From: VGSG01 sp040756375 | GTDB lineage: Bacteria > Desulfobacterota > Desulfomonilia > Desulfomonilales > Desulfomonilaceae | Direction of reading: 5' to 3' | DNA length: 64,000 nucleotides | Assembly (NCBI GenBank): GCA_040756375.1 | Contig: JBFLZC010000007.1 | Coordinates: forward strand, 124,001 to 188,000 | Part shown: positions 25,380 to 33,430 of the stretch, piece after piece | Numbering within the stretch: position 1 is the first letter of the stretch | Layout of the letters: the number at the start of each line of letters is the position of its first letter | Notes under the pieces: generated by a model | Told to the model about the DNA's origin: nothing | The model's input: only the letters and a program-made list of their open reading frames with translations | Databases searched by the model: none | Translations under genes and position numbers: made by a program

Positions 25380-25875
25380 AATCCACTCCCTTGAGACCCC
25401 AACCATGCTCCTTAAGCCGGTAGCCCAAGAACCCTCCACCACAGGACACACTAAACGTACAGGAATTCATCTTCCATTATAGAAAGGATACGGGAGAAGT
25501 CAAGAAATTTCCAAACGATCCCCAAATCATACGAGAAAATGACCGCTTCCTAACACCCTTCTCGTCAACTCCTTTCCCCGCAAGATCGCGGGACTATTCG
25601 GTCCGTGTCCATTTTCGCTATACGCGGGCAGGCCTCGTACCTGCCTCGGTTCTGAGCCTGCCCGATTTCCACTGATTCGCCATGACAAGTGTGACGTCGC
25701 CGAAAGTTGTCATTGCGAGGGCGTCAAGCCCGAAGCAATCCCCTCGTCATTCCCGTGCAAACGGGAATCCAGAAAGGGCGTATGGCCATACGCCCCTACA
25801 GGATTGGTTCGTCCTTTCACTCCTCGCAATGACAGCTTGTGCTTCGTGTGTTACGAGAATAATAGCGAACTGGTA
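25380..25875. other. Repeat-containing intergenic region
   Basis: No gene is supported. Besides the promoter for the small Cys gene, the region has an AT-richer part (25450-25560) and a degenerate GGGCAGGCCTCGTACCTGCC palindrome near 25625-25645. It also has a family H hairpin (25744-25772) and the palindrome GGGCGTATGGCCATACGCCC with CTAC at 25776-25799. Confidence 0.6.
25744..25799. repeat. Two adjacent palindromic repeats (families H and B/A)
   Basis: ATTCCCGT-GCAA-ACGGGAAT forms one hairpin, followed within 10 bases by GGGCGTATGG/CCATACGCCC ending CCTAC. The second shares the CGCCCCTAC end with families A and B. Confidence 0.75.
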
Positions 25876-26619
25876 TTACTTCTTCTTGATTACTCGCAGA
25901 TCGACCCCCTTGACCTCTTTCATGAGCTCCGGAAGCTTGGGCAGGTCGGTCTTCCCCATATCGTAGTGGTACGGGTACAGGATCTGCGGCCGGAAGGACT
26001 TGGCAGCATCCACCACCATCGCGCCGGTCATCGTGTAGGGCAGATTTATGGGAAGAAAGGCTGCACGAATATCTTTAAGGTCCTTCATCTCGGGGATATT
26101 CTCCGTATCGCCGGCCACGTACACGCGGCAGTCACCGAAAGATATCACGTACCCGTTTCCTCGACCTTTAGGATGGAACGGGTCCCCGGAATCCCGTTTG
26201 TGAGCAATGTTATAGGCTGGGACTGCTTCAATTTTGAGATCCGCCACGGTCTTCACATCACCGTTGGATATGACGATGCCACCCTTGGCCTTTTCAGCAC
26301 ACTCTTTCGTCAGAACCACCAGCGTCTTGTCAGTGCGTATTTTGCCCAGGGCATCGAGATCCAAATGATCGAAGTGATCGTGCGTGATCAGGACCAGGTC
26401 TGCTTTGGGCAATTTTGCGTAGTCTCCCATCTTGCTGAAAGGGTCCACGTGAATCACCTTGCCGCGGTACTCGAACATCACCGACCCGTGACCGATGTGA
26501 GTCACTTTTAGGTCTCCACCTGACGTTTTCAGCACATCGGTTCCCTTGGACGCCTGCGCCGAGGTCCCCAAGGTCAACAAAAGGACCATGACCCCTACGA
26601 GAACAGATGATCTGGCCAC
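25876..26619 (-). CDS. Exported MBL-fold metal-dependent hydrolase (UlaG-like)
   Basis: A 247-residue metallo-beta-lactamase-fold protein with a signal peptide (SSVLVGVMVLLLTLGTSAQA). Metal ligands are in THDHFDHLD (HxHxDH, about residue 85), a later His in VPAYNIAH, AGDTEN and the C-terminal PYHYDMG. The compact form with THIGHGSVMFEYRGKVIHVDP is typical of the UlaG/L-ascorbate-6-phosphate-lactonase-like branch, whose periplasmic members mostly have unknown substrates. The start is the GTG at 26619: AAGGAGG lies 6 nt before it, whereas the ATG at 26643 has no site. It appears monocistronic. Confidence 0.88.
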   Translation of the reverse strand: MARSSVLVGVMVLLLTLGTSAQASKGTDVLKTSGGDLKVTHIGHGSVMFEYRGKVIHVDPFSKMGDYAKLPKADLVLITHDHFDHLDLDALGKIRTDKTLVVLTKECAEKAKGGIVISNGDVKTVADLKIEAVPAYNIAHKRDSGDPFHPKGRGNGYVISFGDCRVYVAGDTENIPEMKDLKDIRAAFLPINLPYTMTGAMVVDAAKSFRPQILYPYHYDMGKTDLPKLPELMKEVKGVDLRVIKKK

Positions 26620-26854
26620 GGAACACCTCCTTGTGGCATCCATTCAATGTAAGCCGAGCATCACTGGTGTAGGCCAGTGGTGTTATGGAAGTGCCTCTTA
26701 ATAGGCCAAGCCTATCGAAGTCTTCGCGTAAAGGCGAGGGTTTTCTCTCATTTGCAGATAGACGCAATGCAGTGCCGGTGCAAACAATTCGTTGACTTGT
26801 CGTTGCCTAGTATGCTAAACATATCAATAAGTTCTGCAATCACCCGGAGATAGT

Positions 26855-27163
26855 TTGCAAATATTCCGGCTCTTCATCCTATCGGCGGCTCTTATCACCT
26901 TAGTGGGCGGATGTGGCGGGCAGATTGCCAAAACCGGATGGGCTCGTGTGACGGATGTTTCGCCACAAGGGTACTTCACCTTGCAGTATGCCGACGGAAA
27001 GGCCGAAGCGAAACGCATCAGTCCTGACAATATGCCTAAGGACGGCCGCATCGCGCTCAAGAACATGCTGGCGCCGGCCCGGTACGTGGAAACCGCCCGC
27101 GACAGCACCCTCACCTTCCCGCAGGGTGACACCATCACCTATCAGAACCTGAAATCCGATTAG
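26855..27163 (+). CDS. Small predicted lipoprotein, unknown function
   Basis: A 102-residue protein with a short signal and lipobox LVGGC (FRLFILSAALITLVGGC), so it should be lipid-anchored. The mature domain (WARVTDVSPQGYFTLQYADG...ITYQNL) looks like a small beta-barrel. The start is TTG, with CGGAGA 4 nt upstream. I recognise no family. It sits alone between the divergent MBL gene and a repeat region. Confidence 0.65.
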   Translation: MQIFRLFILSAALITLVGGCGGQIAKTGWARVTDVSPQGYFTLQYADGKAEAKRISPDNMPKDGRIALKNMLAPARYVETARDSTLTFPQGDTITYQNLKSD

Positions 27164-27582
27164 AAGCAGTTGCAGGACCTATACCGGTTGCCAAAATTCT
27201 TGGCTTCTTGGACAGCCCGCACTTGACGATGACCGGTAGGGGCCGGCGTCCCTGCCGGCCCGAGCTGGTTGATATTCTTAAGAAAAATGTGCCGGCACGG
27301 AGGCCGGCACCTACCAATGCCCAAGCGGCAATCGGACATTATTTTTGACACTTGCTATATGAGTTCTTGGAAGAGTGGCCGGGGAGACCCCTCCCCCAAA
27401 AACTCCTACCCCCTGCAAGCGCTTCCAGCGCTTGCAAAATACCCGGCACTGACTATGACGTATTCGTCCTGGCCGTCCAGCCTCACCTACATAGATGGGT
27501 CCTCACACGAAACACTTGCGCCGAGAGGCCGAAGAGCGCATCTTTAGGTTGGAGTGAATCCGTCACGAAGGAGCGGTAACGG
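27164..27582. other. Intergenic region with snap-back repeat
   Basis: No gene is supported. The main structure is the inverted repeat at 27236-27314. The remainder up to the fmdB-like gene shows a possible AGCGCTTCCAGCGCTT palindrome near 27418-27434. Confidence 0.6.
27236..27314. repeat. Snap-back repeat, family B-like
   Basis: Outer ends GTAGG and CCTAC enclose GGCCGGCGTCCCTGCCGGCC and, further on, TGCCGGCACGGAGGCCGGCA, with ATATTCTTAAGAA between them. The arrangement, two hairpins inside GTAGG ends, repeats that of families A and B with different inner sequence. Confidence 0.75.
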
Positions 27583-27801
27583 ATGCCGATTTACGAATAC
27601 CAGTGTAACAAGTGCGAGGGCCAGTTCGAGAAGCTCGTATTCGGGCAAGAAGACGTGGTGTGCCCTCAATGCGGTGGAGACGTGCGACGATTGCTCTCGT
27701 CCTGCAATTTTAAGAGCGCGGCGGGTGATTTCAAGACATCGGGATCGGCCGGATCAGGGTGTAGCACCTGTTCGGCCAGCTCGTGCGCCGGCTGCCATTA
27801 G
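27583..27801 (+). CDS. FmdB-family zinc-ribbon protein
   Basis: A 72-residue protein starting MPIYEYQCNKCEGQFEKL, the FmdB/putative regulatory zinc-ribbon pattern, with zinc ligands CNKC and CPQC (residues 8-11 and ~30-33). The tail is Cys/Ser-rich (GCSTCSASSCAGCH), typical of the CxxC-tail subgroup in anaerobes. FmdB was proposed as a regulator of formamidase/amidase genes, but most members have no demonstrated role. The ribosome site AAGGAG is strong. It lies 36 bp before the next gene on the same strand. Confidence 0.9.
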   Translation: MPIYEYQCNKCEGQFEKLVFGQEDVVCPQCGGDVRRLLSSCNFKSAAGDFKTSGSAGSGCSTCSASSCAGCH

Positions 27802-27837
27802 CGTGCCGGATTGGAGCGCGTGAAAGGGGGAATTGAC

Positions 27838-28272
27838 ATGGCTACGGCAGAAAGTCCTCATCTTAGGCTCCAGCAACAAATTGATTGCCAGTTGGAAGTA
27901 AAGCCCCGGGAAGCCCTCCAGGAATGGGAGACTCAGGGATGGCAAGACGAACCCGGAACTGACGGCGACGAAGCACCGATCAAATACATGGCGCTGTGTC
28001 TGTTGGATGCAATCGAAGAAAGGGCACCGCGGCTCGCAGTGGATAAGGACGCGGGCGTCACTGTGTACGCGGAGACCACGTATAGTCTCCCGAAGGCACC
28101 TCCTCACGTCATTGCACGAGGCCTGGAGATCCTAAGAGAGATATCGGGACTCGAAGGCCCCAGCGGTCAGGCTTCACTCGCGCTGGGAATTCGAGATTCC
28201 AGCCTGGAAGTGATCCTCCAAAAGGAAGCGGGTCGGCACGTGATTACCATTCCGGGCATTTCCGAACTGTGA
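27838..28272 (+). CDS. Hypothetical protein
   Basis: A 144-residue soluble protein with no signal or membrane segment. The N-terminus (HLRLQQQIDCQLEVKPREALQ) looks helical and acidic. The second half has alternating hydrophobic residues compatible with an alpha/beta fold (GVTVYAETTYSLP, SLEVILQKEAGRHVITI). The ATG at 27838 follows AAGGGGG. A GC-rich hairpin (28290-28314) follows the stop. The family is not recognised; it lies between fmdB-like and rhodanese-ferritin genes and may share their transcript. Confidence 0.65.
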   Translation: MATAESPHLRLQQQIDCQLEVKPREALQEWETQGWQDEPGTDGDEAPIKYMALCLLDAIEERAPRLAVDKDAGVTVYAETTYSLPKAPPHVIARGLEILREISGLEGPSGQASLALGIRDSSLEVILQKEAGRHVITIPGISEL

Positions 28273-28289
28273 GCTTGAAATTCGCGGCC

Positions 28290-28314
28290 GAGGCCCCTGC
28301 CCCAACGGGGCCTC
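28290..28314 (+). terminator. GC-rich hairpin after the hypothetical gene
   Basis: GAGGCCCC and GGGGCCTC form a perfect 8-bp stem with a 9-nt loop, 17 bp after the stop. There is no T-run, so it may be an mRNA end stabiliser or a weak terminator. Confidence 0.4.
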
Positions 28315-28530
28315 CCGCGATCGTGCCGGTTCGCATTTCCTATCGTGCTGCATCCGAGCTTGTGGCCTGAATCAAAGGCACTGATGCTCTTGTTTGCGTA
28401 CCCTCCCGGTTGAAATAAACCCTCCCCTGCATTATCTTTTGAATCATAAGAGAGCGGCATTCTTTCGTGTTGTCGCATTCGCGCCAATGTGCCTCTTTTC
28501 TCGGGCGTACCGACGAAGGAGCCCACAGAC

Positions 28531-29373
28531 ATGGTCGATCTCATCAAGCTGTTCACTCCGGCCGAGTCGTTGGATCCCGAACAAGCCAAAGACTACGTCG
28601 CATCTCATGAGGAGGGTACATACACGCTCCTGGATGTGCGGCAGCCCTCCGAGTATGAAGAATCGCACATCCCTGGGGCGAAGCTCGTGCCATTGCCGCA
28701 GCTGAGCGATTCTTTGGATCAACTGGACCAAGACAAGCCGACCCTCGTTTATTGCGCTGTAGGAGGTAGAAGCCGGTTGGCCGCGCAGTTGTTGGCCGGC
28801 CGCGGGTTCAAGCAGGTATACAATCTTAAAGGTGGAATCAAAGCCTGGCTTGGAGAAACGGCAGAAGGACCACAGGAGCTGGATCTGGATTTGATCCCGG
28901 AAGAGGAGACCCCGGAAGGCATCTTCAGAGTCTCATTCGGTATGGAGAGCGTGCTTGCGGATTTCTACCGCTCCATTGCCGAGAAGAGTGAGGATGCCAA
29001 GGTTACCGACCTTCTGCTCAGTTTGGCCGCGGTGGAAGACAAGCATAAGGATTATCTCAGAGAGCTCTACCGCTCGCTCACTTCGTCTGCGTCCGATACT
29101 GCGGACCTGGAGTCCCAGTCGTGCATCCGCATGATGGAAGGCGGATTCGAGATCCATGAGTTCACGAAGAAATACGAGTCGTTTACCAAAAAGCGCGAAG
29201 ACCTGCTCGACCTCTCCATGATGCTGGAAACTCAGGCGCTTGATTTGTACCTACGGTTCTCGGACAGGGTGGTGGACGAAAAAAGCAAACAGATGCTGCT
29301 CAAGATCGCTGACGAAGAAAAGGGCCACCTGGCTGCCCTTGGCCGGCTTCGTGGTGCGACCTCCGGATCGTGA
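28531..29373 (+). CDS. Rhodanese-ferritin-like fusion protein
   Basis: A 280-residue fusion. Residues ~8-110 are a rhodanese domain (LLDVRQPSEYEESHIPGAKLVPL) with the active loop CAVGGRS, catalytic Cys about residue 75. Residues ~130-275 are a four-helix ferritin-like/rubrerythrin domain with ligands in VLADFYRSIAE, AVEDKHKDYL, LETQALDLYLRF and ADEEKGHLAAL, giving two ExxH pairs. Such fusions occur in Desulfobacterota and may couple sulfur transfer or sulfide handling to a di-iron centre or peroxide reduction; the function is not established. The ATG at 28531 is chosen because AAGGAG lies 9 nt upstream. A copper chaperone and CopA follow on the same strand, 58 bp downstream. Confidence 0.87.
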   Translation: MVDLIKLFTPAESLDPEQAKDYVASHEEGTYTLLDVRQPSEYEESHIPGAKLVPLPQLSDSLDQLDQDKPTLVYCAVGGRSRLAAQLLAGRGFKQVYNLKGGIKAWLGETAEGPQELDLDLIPEEETPEGIFRVSFGMESVLADFYRSIAEKSEDAKVTDLLLSLAAVEDKHKDYLRELYRSLTSSASDTADLESQSCIRMMEGGFEIHEFTKKYESFTKKREDLLDLSMMLETQALDLYLRFSDRVVDEKSKQMLLKIADEEKGHLAALGRLRGATSGS

Positions 29374-29431
29374 CGTCGATCAAAAGGTGACCCGGGCAGA
29401 GTGCGATTGCATCGGAAAAGGAGATAGAGAG

Positions 29432-29629
29432 ATGGCAACGGTAAAAGTTGAAGGCATGACATGCCAGCACTGTGTGATGGCTGTCGCAAAAGCGTTGGAC
29501 CAGGTTGAAGGCGTGAAGGAAGTGCGCGTCGATCTCGAGTCGGGTGAGGCTTCCTTCAAGGAAGGGAGCCCGGTGGACATGGACAAAGTCCGACGGGCCA
29601 TTGAGGAAGCAGGCTACAAAGTTGGCTAA
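29432..29629 (+). CDS. copZ: Copper chaperone, heavy-metal-associated domain
   Basis: A 65-residue single HMA domain with the ferredoxin-like fold and metal motif GMTCQHC (MTCxxC, residues 8-13). It ends with the family-typical EEAGYKVG. It should carry Cu(I) to the adjacent P-type ATPase. The ribosome site AAGGAG lies 9 nt upstream. Its stop overlaps the TTG start of copA by three bases, implying coupled translation. Confidence 0.92.
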   Translation: MATVKVEGMTCQHCVMAVAKALDQVEGVKEVRVDLESGEASFKEGSPVDMDKVRRAIEEAGYKVG

Positions 29630-32090
29630 AGATACCTTCCATATTCAGGGGATGAGCTGCGCGTCCTGCGTACGCCGCGTGGAGAAAGGTCTGGCCGACC
29701 TGAAGGGGGTGACGCGCGCGTCCGTGAACCTGGCGACCGAAAAGGCCACAGTCGAATACGACCCCGAGACGATCACTCCGGATACGCTCTACAGGCGCGT
29801 GGAAGAGATCGGGTACCACGCAAAGCCCTTAGGCCAACCCGCGCCGGGAGTTGAGAAAGCCATCATTTCAGTGGGTGGCATGACCTGCGCGTCCTGCGTA
29901 CGCCGGGTCGAACAGGCGCTCAAGAAGATCGATGGAGTGCAGGACGCGTCCGTGAACCTGGCATCCTCACGTGCCACGGTGGTGTACAGGCCGGGGATAG
30001 CAATCCTCCCCGCGGTTAAGAAGGCGCTGGACGATAGCGGGTACGACTTCCTGGGCCAGATCCGTGAGGGCATAGCAGACCCGATAGAGGAAGCCCGCGC
30101 GCAGGAGCTGAATGATATCAAGCTCAAGCTGGTGGTCGGCGCGGTCCTCAGTACAATAGTCATGATCGGCTCCATGCCCCACCTTTTCCCCTTTGTGCAC
30201 GCGGTTCCACAGCACTGGCTGTTTCCGGGCCTCATGATACTCACCATTCCCGTGGTCTTTTGGGTAGGGAGCAAATTCTTCGTAGGCGCGATCAAGGCGG
30301 CACGACAGAAAACCAGCGATATGAATACCTTGGTAGCAATGGGCGCGCTTTCCGCGTACCTGTATTCCAGCGCGGTCGTCCTGTTTCCCGGCTTTTTTGA
30401 GACCGCAGGCACGACACCGCACATATATTTCGAAGGCGCGGCCATGATCGTGACCCTCATCCTCTTGGGGAGGTATCTGGAGGCCCGAGCCAAGGGAAGG
30501 ACTTCCGCAGCCATAAAGCGACTGATGGAACTCAGGCCTCGGACCGCGCGAGTGATCCGAGAAGGCCGCGAAGAAGACATCCCCGTTGAAATGCTCGCGA
30601 AAGGAGACTTGGTCCGCGTGCGTCCTGGAGAGAAGATTCCAACCGACGGCGTGATGGAATCAGGTGCTTCCGCGGTGGACGAATCCATGCTCACCGGTGA
30701 GAGCGTCCCGGTGGATAAGGCTCCCGGAGCAGATGTCTTTGGGGGGACAATCAACAAGAGTGGCACGTTCACCTTCAAAGCGACAAAGGTGGGGGCCGAG
30801 ACAGCCTTGGCGCAGATCATCCGGCTCGTGGAAGAGGCTCAGGGCTCAAAGGCGCCCATTCAGCACGTAGTAGACAAGGTGGCTTCAATTTTTGTTCCGG
30901 TGGTGGTCGTTATCGCGGTGGTGACGTTTGTCGTCTGGTATTTCCTGGCGCCGGACCCCATATTCAGCCGTGCGCTGCTCAATTTCGTCTCTGTGCTGAT
31001 CATTGCGTGCCCATGTGCGATGGGGCTTGCTACGCCCACCGCGGTAATGGTGGGGACCGGTGTGGGAGCTGAAAGGGGCATTCTCATCAAGAGCGGGGAA
31101 AGCCTCGAAACCGCTTACAAGCTTACAACCGTCGTCTTTGACAAAACCGGGACCCTCACCAAAGGCGAACCACGGGTCACTGATGTGGAAGCGGCTCAGG
31201 ATTCTAGTCCGGACGAGGTGCTCCACGTTGCAGCGTCCATAGAAGCGGTATCCGAACACCCGCTGGCCCAGGCGATCGTGGCCCAAGCGCTTGCCCAAGA
31301 CCTTTCGCTCCTGGCGGTGGAGAATTTCCAGGCATCATCAGGGCTGGGCGTCAAGGGCGTGATCGACGGTAAGCCGGTCCTGCTCGGCAGTCAACGGCTC
31401 ATGCGCCAGGAAGGGGCCTCGATGAACGGGCTGGAGGCTAACCTGAAAGCGCTGGCACAGGTGGGGAAGACGTTGGTATGCGTGGCCAGGGACCATCGTG
31501 TTATCGGCGTGATCGGCCTCCAGGATGTGCCCAGGGCGACGGCGAACGCCACGGTTCGATCCCTGAAGGACATGGGATTGCGTGTGGTTATGATCACTGG
31601 AGACAACGAAAAGACAGCTTCCGCCATAGCCGTTGAGCTGGGAATAGATACCGCGATCTCGGAAGTGCTGCCCGGGGATAAGGCCGATCAAATTCGCTCG
31701 CTCCAGGAGCGGGGCGAAGTGGTAGCCATGGTCGGCGACGGCATAAACGATGCCCCTGCGCTCACCGCGGCCGACGTAGGCATCGCGATCGGCGCGGGGA
31801 CAGACGTGGCCATTGAGGCGGGTGACATCACGCTGATCAAGAACGATCTCCAGCTCGTACCATCCGCCATCAAGCTCTCGTCCGAAACCATGAAGGTGAT
31901 TAAACAGAACCTCTTCTGGGCATTCTTTTACAATACGCTGGGAATCCCCATCGCGGCAGGCGTGCTGTATCCCTTTTTCGGAATTCTTCTGAACCCCGTG
32001 TTTGCAGCAGCAGCAATGGCAATGAGCTCAGTCTCCGTGGTGAGCAACTCGCTGCGACTCAAGAGACTCTTGGCCCGCAAGCTGCGATAG
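29622..32090 (+). CDS. copA: Copper-exporting P1B-type ATPase
   Basis: An 822-residue Cu(I) P-type ATPase. Two N-terminal HMA domains carry GMSCASC and GMTCASC (about residues 10 and 86). Eight membrane helices include the transport motif CPC in IACPCAMGLATPTAV (about 463). The phosphorylation site is DKTGT (about 507), the nucleotide-domain motif is SEHPLA, and the hinge motif is GDGINDAP (about 705). It pumps Cu(I) out of the cytoplasm. The TTG at 29622, overlapping the chaperone stop, is taken as the start because the first HMA domain begins right after it; upstream codons in frame lie inside the chaperone gene. GAGGAAG lies 12 nt before it. No CueR/CsoR-type regulator is seen. Confidence 0.96.
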   Translation: MAKDTFHIQGMSCASCVRRVEKGLADLKGVTRASVNLATEKATVEYDPETITPDTLYRRVEEIGYHAKPLGQPAPGVEKAIISVGGMTCASCVRRVEQALKKIDGVQDASVNLASSRATVVYRPGIAILPAVKKALDDSGYDFLGQIREGIADPIEEARAQELNDIKLKLVVGAVLSTIVMIGSMPHLFPFVHAVPQHWLFPGLMILTIPVVFWVGSKFFVGAIKAARQKTSDMNTLVAMGALSAYLYSSAVVLFPGFFETAGTTPHIYFEGAAMIVTLILLGRYLEARAKGRTSAAIKRLMELRPRTARVIREGREEDIPVEMLAKGDLVRVRPGEKIPTDGVMESGASAVDESMLTGESVPVDKAPGADVFGGTINKSGTFTFKATKVGAETALAQIIRLVEEAQGSKAPIQHVVDKVASIFVPVVVVIAVVTFVVWYFLAPDPIFSRALLNFVSVLIIACPCAMGLATPTAVMVGTGVGAERGILIKSGESLETAYKLTTVVFDKTGTLTKGEPRVTDVEAAQDSSPDEVLHVAASIEAVSEHPLAQAIVAQALAQDLSLLAVENFQASSGLGVKGVIDGKPVLLGSQRLMRQEGASMNGLEANLKALAQVGKTLVCVARDHRVIGVIGLQDVPRATANATVRSLKDMGLRVVMITGDNEKTASAIAVELGIDTAISEVLPGDKADQIRSLQERGEVVAMVGDGINDAPALTAADVGIAIGAGTDVAIEAGDITLIKNDLQLVPSAIKLSSETMKVIKQNLFWAFFYNTLGIPIAAGVLYPFFGILLNPVFAAAAMAMSSVSVVSNSLRLKRLLARKLR

Positions 32091-32455
32091 CCAAGGCCCT
32101 TTGAAGAAGCACCGAGGGAAACTCTTACGCCTACAGCAGTTATCGAAAGTAGGCACGAATTTACTTGCGGGTGCCACTATCAAAGGACATATGTAATCGC
32201 GGCATGGCTGATTCAGCCACTGTAGGGGCAGGTCTCGTGCCTGCCCTTCGCGGAATAACTGGCATCCCGCGAGACGCCGGACTATCGGGCACCCACAAGG
32301 GGTGCCCCTACCTATCCACATCGGCCGCGATCCGCGGGACCGGGAGCAGCCACTGCCGGCATTTCTAAGTGACTCTCAGCGGACCTAAGGAAACAATCGA
32401 TTTACAAAAAGGTTCTCCCGGTCTTGCTTGCCTGGAAGCGCAGCCGGTTGCGAAT
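32091..32455. other. Intergenic region with long snap-back repeat
   Basis: No gene is supported between copA and the convergent inhibitor gene. The central part is the repeat at 32222-32311. Confidence 0.6.
32222..32311. repeat. Snap-back repeat, family B copy (long)
   Basis: Ends GTAGGGGCA and TGCCCCTAC enclose GGGCAGGTCTCGTGCCTGCCC, a GCGGAATAAC...CCCGCGAGACGCCGG middle and GGGCACCCACAAGGGGTGCCC. It has the same overall design as the element at 6681-6739. Confidence 0.8.
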
Positions 32456-32860
32456 CTATCGCGAGATGACGATTCGGTATTTCTTCTCTTCCTTGGGCTC
32501 TTTTTCCCAAGGTCTCTTGGAGCGAAGCACGAGCTCGGTCTGGCCCGGCTTTAGAGGAAGGAAGAAATAAGTTACCGTCCCGCCTCCACCTACTAAACTT
32601 TCGCTTTTGGCGCTCCGTGCAAAGTTCCTGCCCTTCAGGGAGAGAAACCTCGTGTCGACCTTGCCCTCCCAGCTGTAGCCTGTGGTAGGATTCTCAGGCA
32701 GACTGATGGAAAAGACTTTGTTTACCGTTGCTCTCACGGTTTCAGCCTGAGCCCGCGCTTCGGCCGCGCTAAAGAGCGTGAATGCAACAAAACCGACAAT
32801 CGCGGCCGCCACATAACTCCGTGTCCTGGTTGCTGACGCGCCCTGATCGAACATCTCCAA
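32456..32860 (-). CDS. Chagasin-like cysteine-protease inhibitor (I42 family), exported
   Basis: A 134-residue protein with a signal peptide (SYVAAAIVGFVAFTLFSAAEARAQ) and an immunoglobulin-like inhibitor domain. The three I42 loops are visible: NPTTGYSW (BC loop), GGGGTVTYFF (DE loop) and RPWE (FG loop). Characterised members block papain-like cysteine peptidases by inserting these loops in the active-site cleft. The bacterial role is unknown and could involve protection of the periplasm or control of an own exported peptidase; no such peptidase is in this window. It converges on copA and is probably monocistronic. Confidence 0.9.
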   Translation of the reverse strand: MEMFDQGASATRTRSYVAAAIVGFVAFTLFSAAEARAQAETVRATVNKVFSISLPENPTTGYSWEGKVDTRFLSLKGRNFARSAKSESLVGGGGTVTYFFLPLKPGQTELVLRSKRPWEKEPKEEKKYRIVISR

Positions 32861-33430
32861 ATCCTTTCCCCCGATAATCTATCCGGCCTGTCGCACAGCA
32901 AGGTCCGCCGGCTACCTATCTGGTTATAACACCTTATCGTCAGCCGGTTAACGAGAATTTGCTCCGCGTAACCGATCATTTCGATGCCAACTCAAAGGGC
33001 CATTTCTTGGGCGATTCGCCTACGAGCAAGTACGAACCGCGAGCTATTTCCTACCCGAGCGTAGGGAAATCCTTGCCTTTCGGGAGGACCGTGCGACCTG
33101 ATCCACAAGATATTTTTGCTATTTTATCAGCGAGTTATCCTTGTCTTGAATCAAAATTAATTTCGTTGGCAAAGAGATTGCTCTGCGATAACCTAACCTA
33201 GTACAGCACATCCACGCGCGTCTTCGACCCGGAAATTAGGTTCCATTGAAGACGACACCGGCGGGAACAGGGGGGCTCACCTTCGGTCTTATGGCGAGTC
33301 CGACGCCTGTTGTCCCGCTGCCGTGTGTACGTCGGACGTGCCGGGGAACGGAACCAAGACAGGAAAGTGCTCTGACTAGCTGTGACAAGGCAAATTCCAT
33401 GAAATGCAATTCGTTGGGAGGTAGATGCAA
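32861..33430. other. Intergenic region, no gene seen
   Basis: About 570 bases separate the divergent inhibitor and barrel genes. AT-rich stretches near 33100-33160 (TTTTTGCTATTTTATCAG) could hold a promoter but no clear -35/-10 pair was fixed. The end carries GGGAGG, the ribosome site for 33431. Confidence 0.5.
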
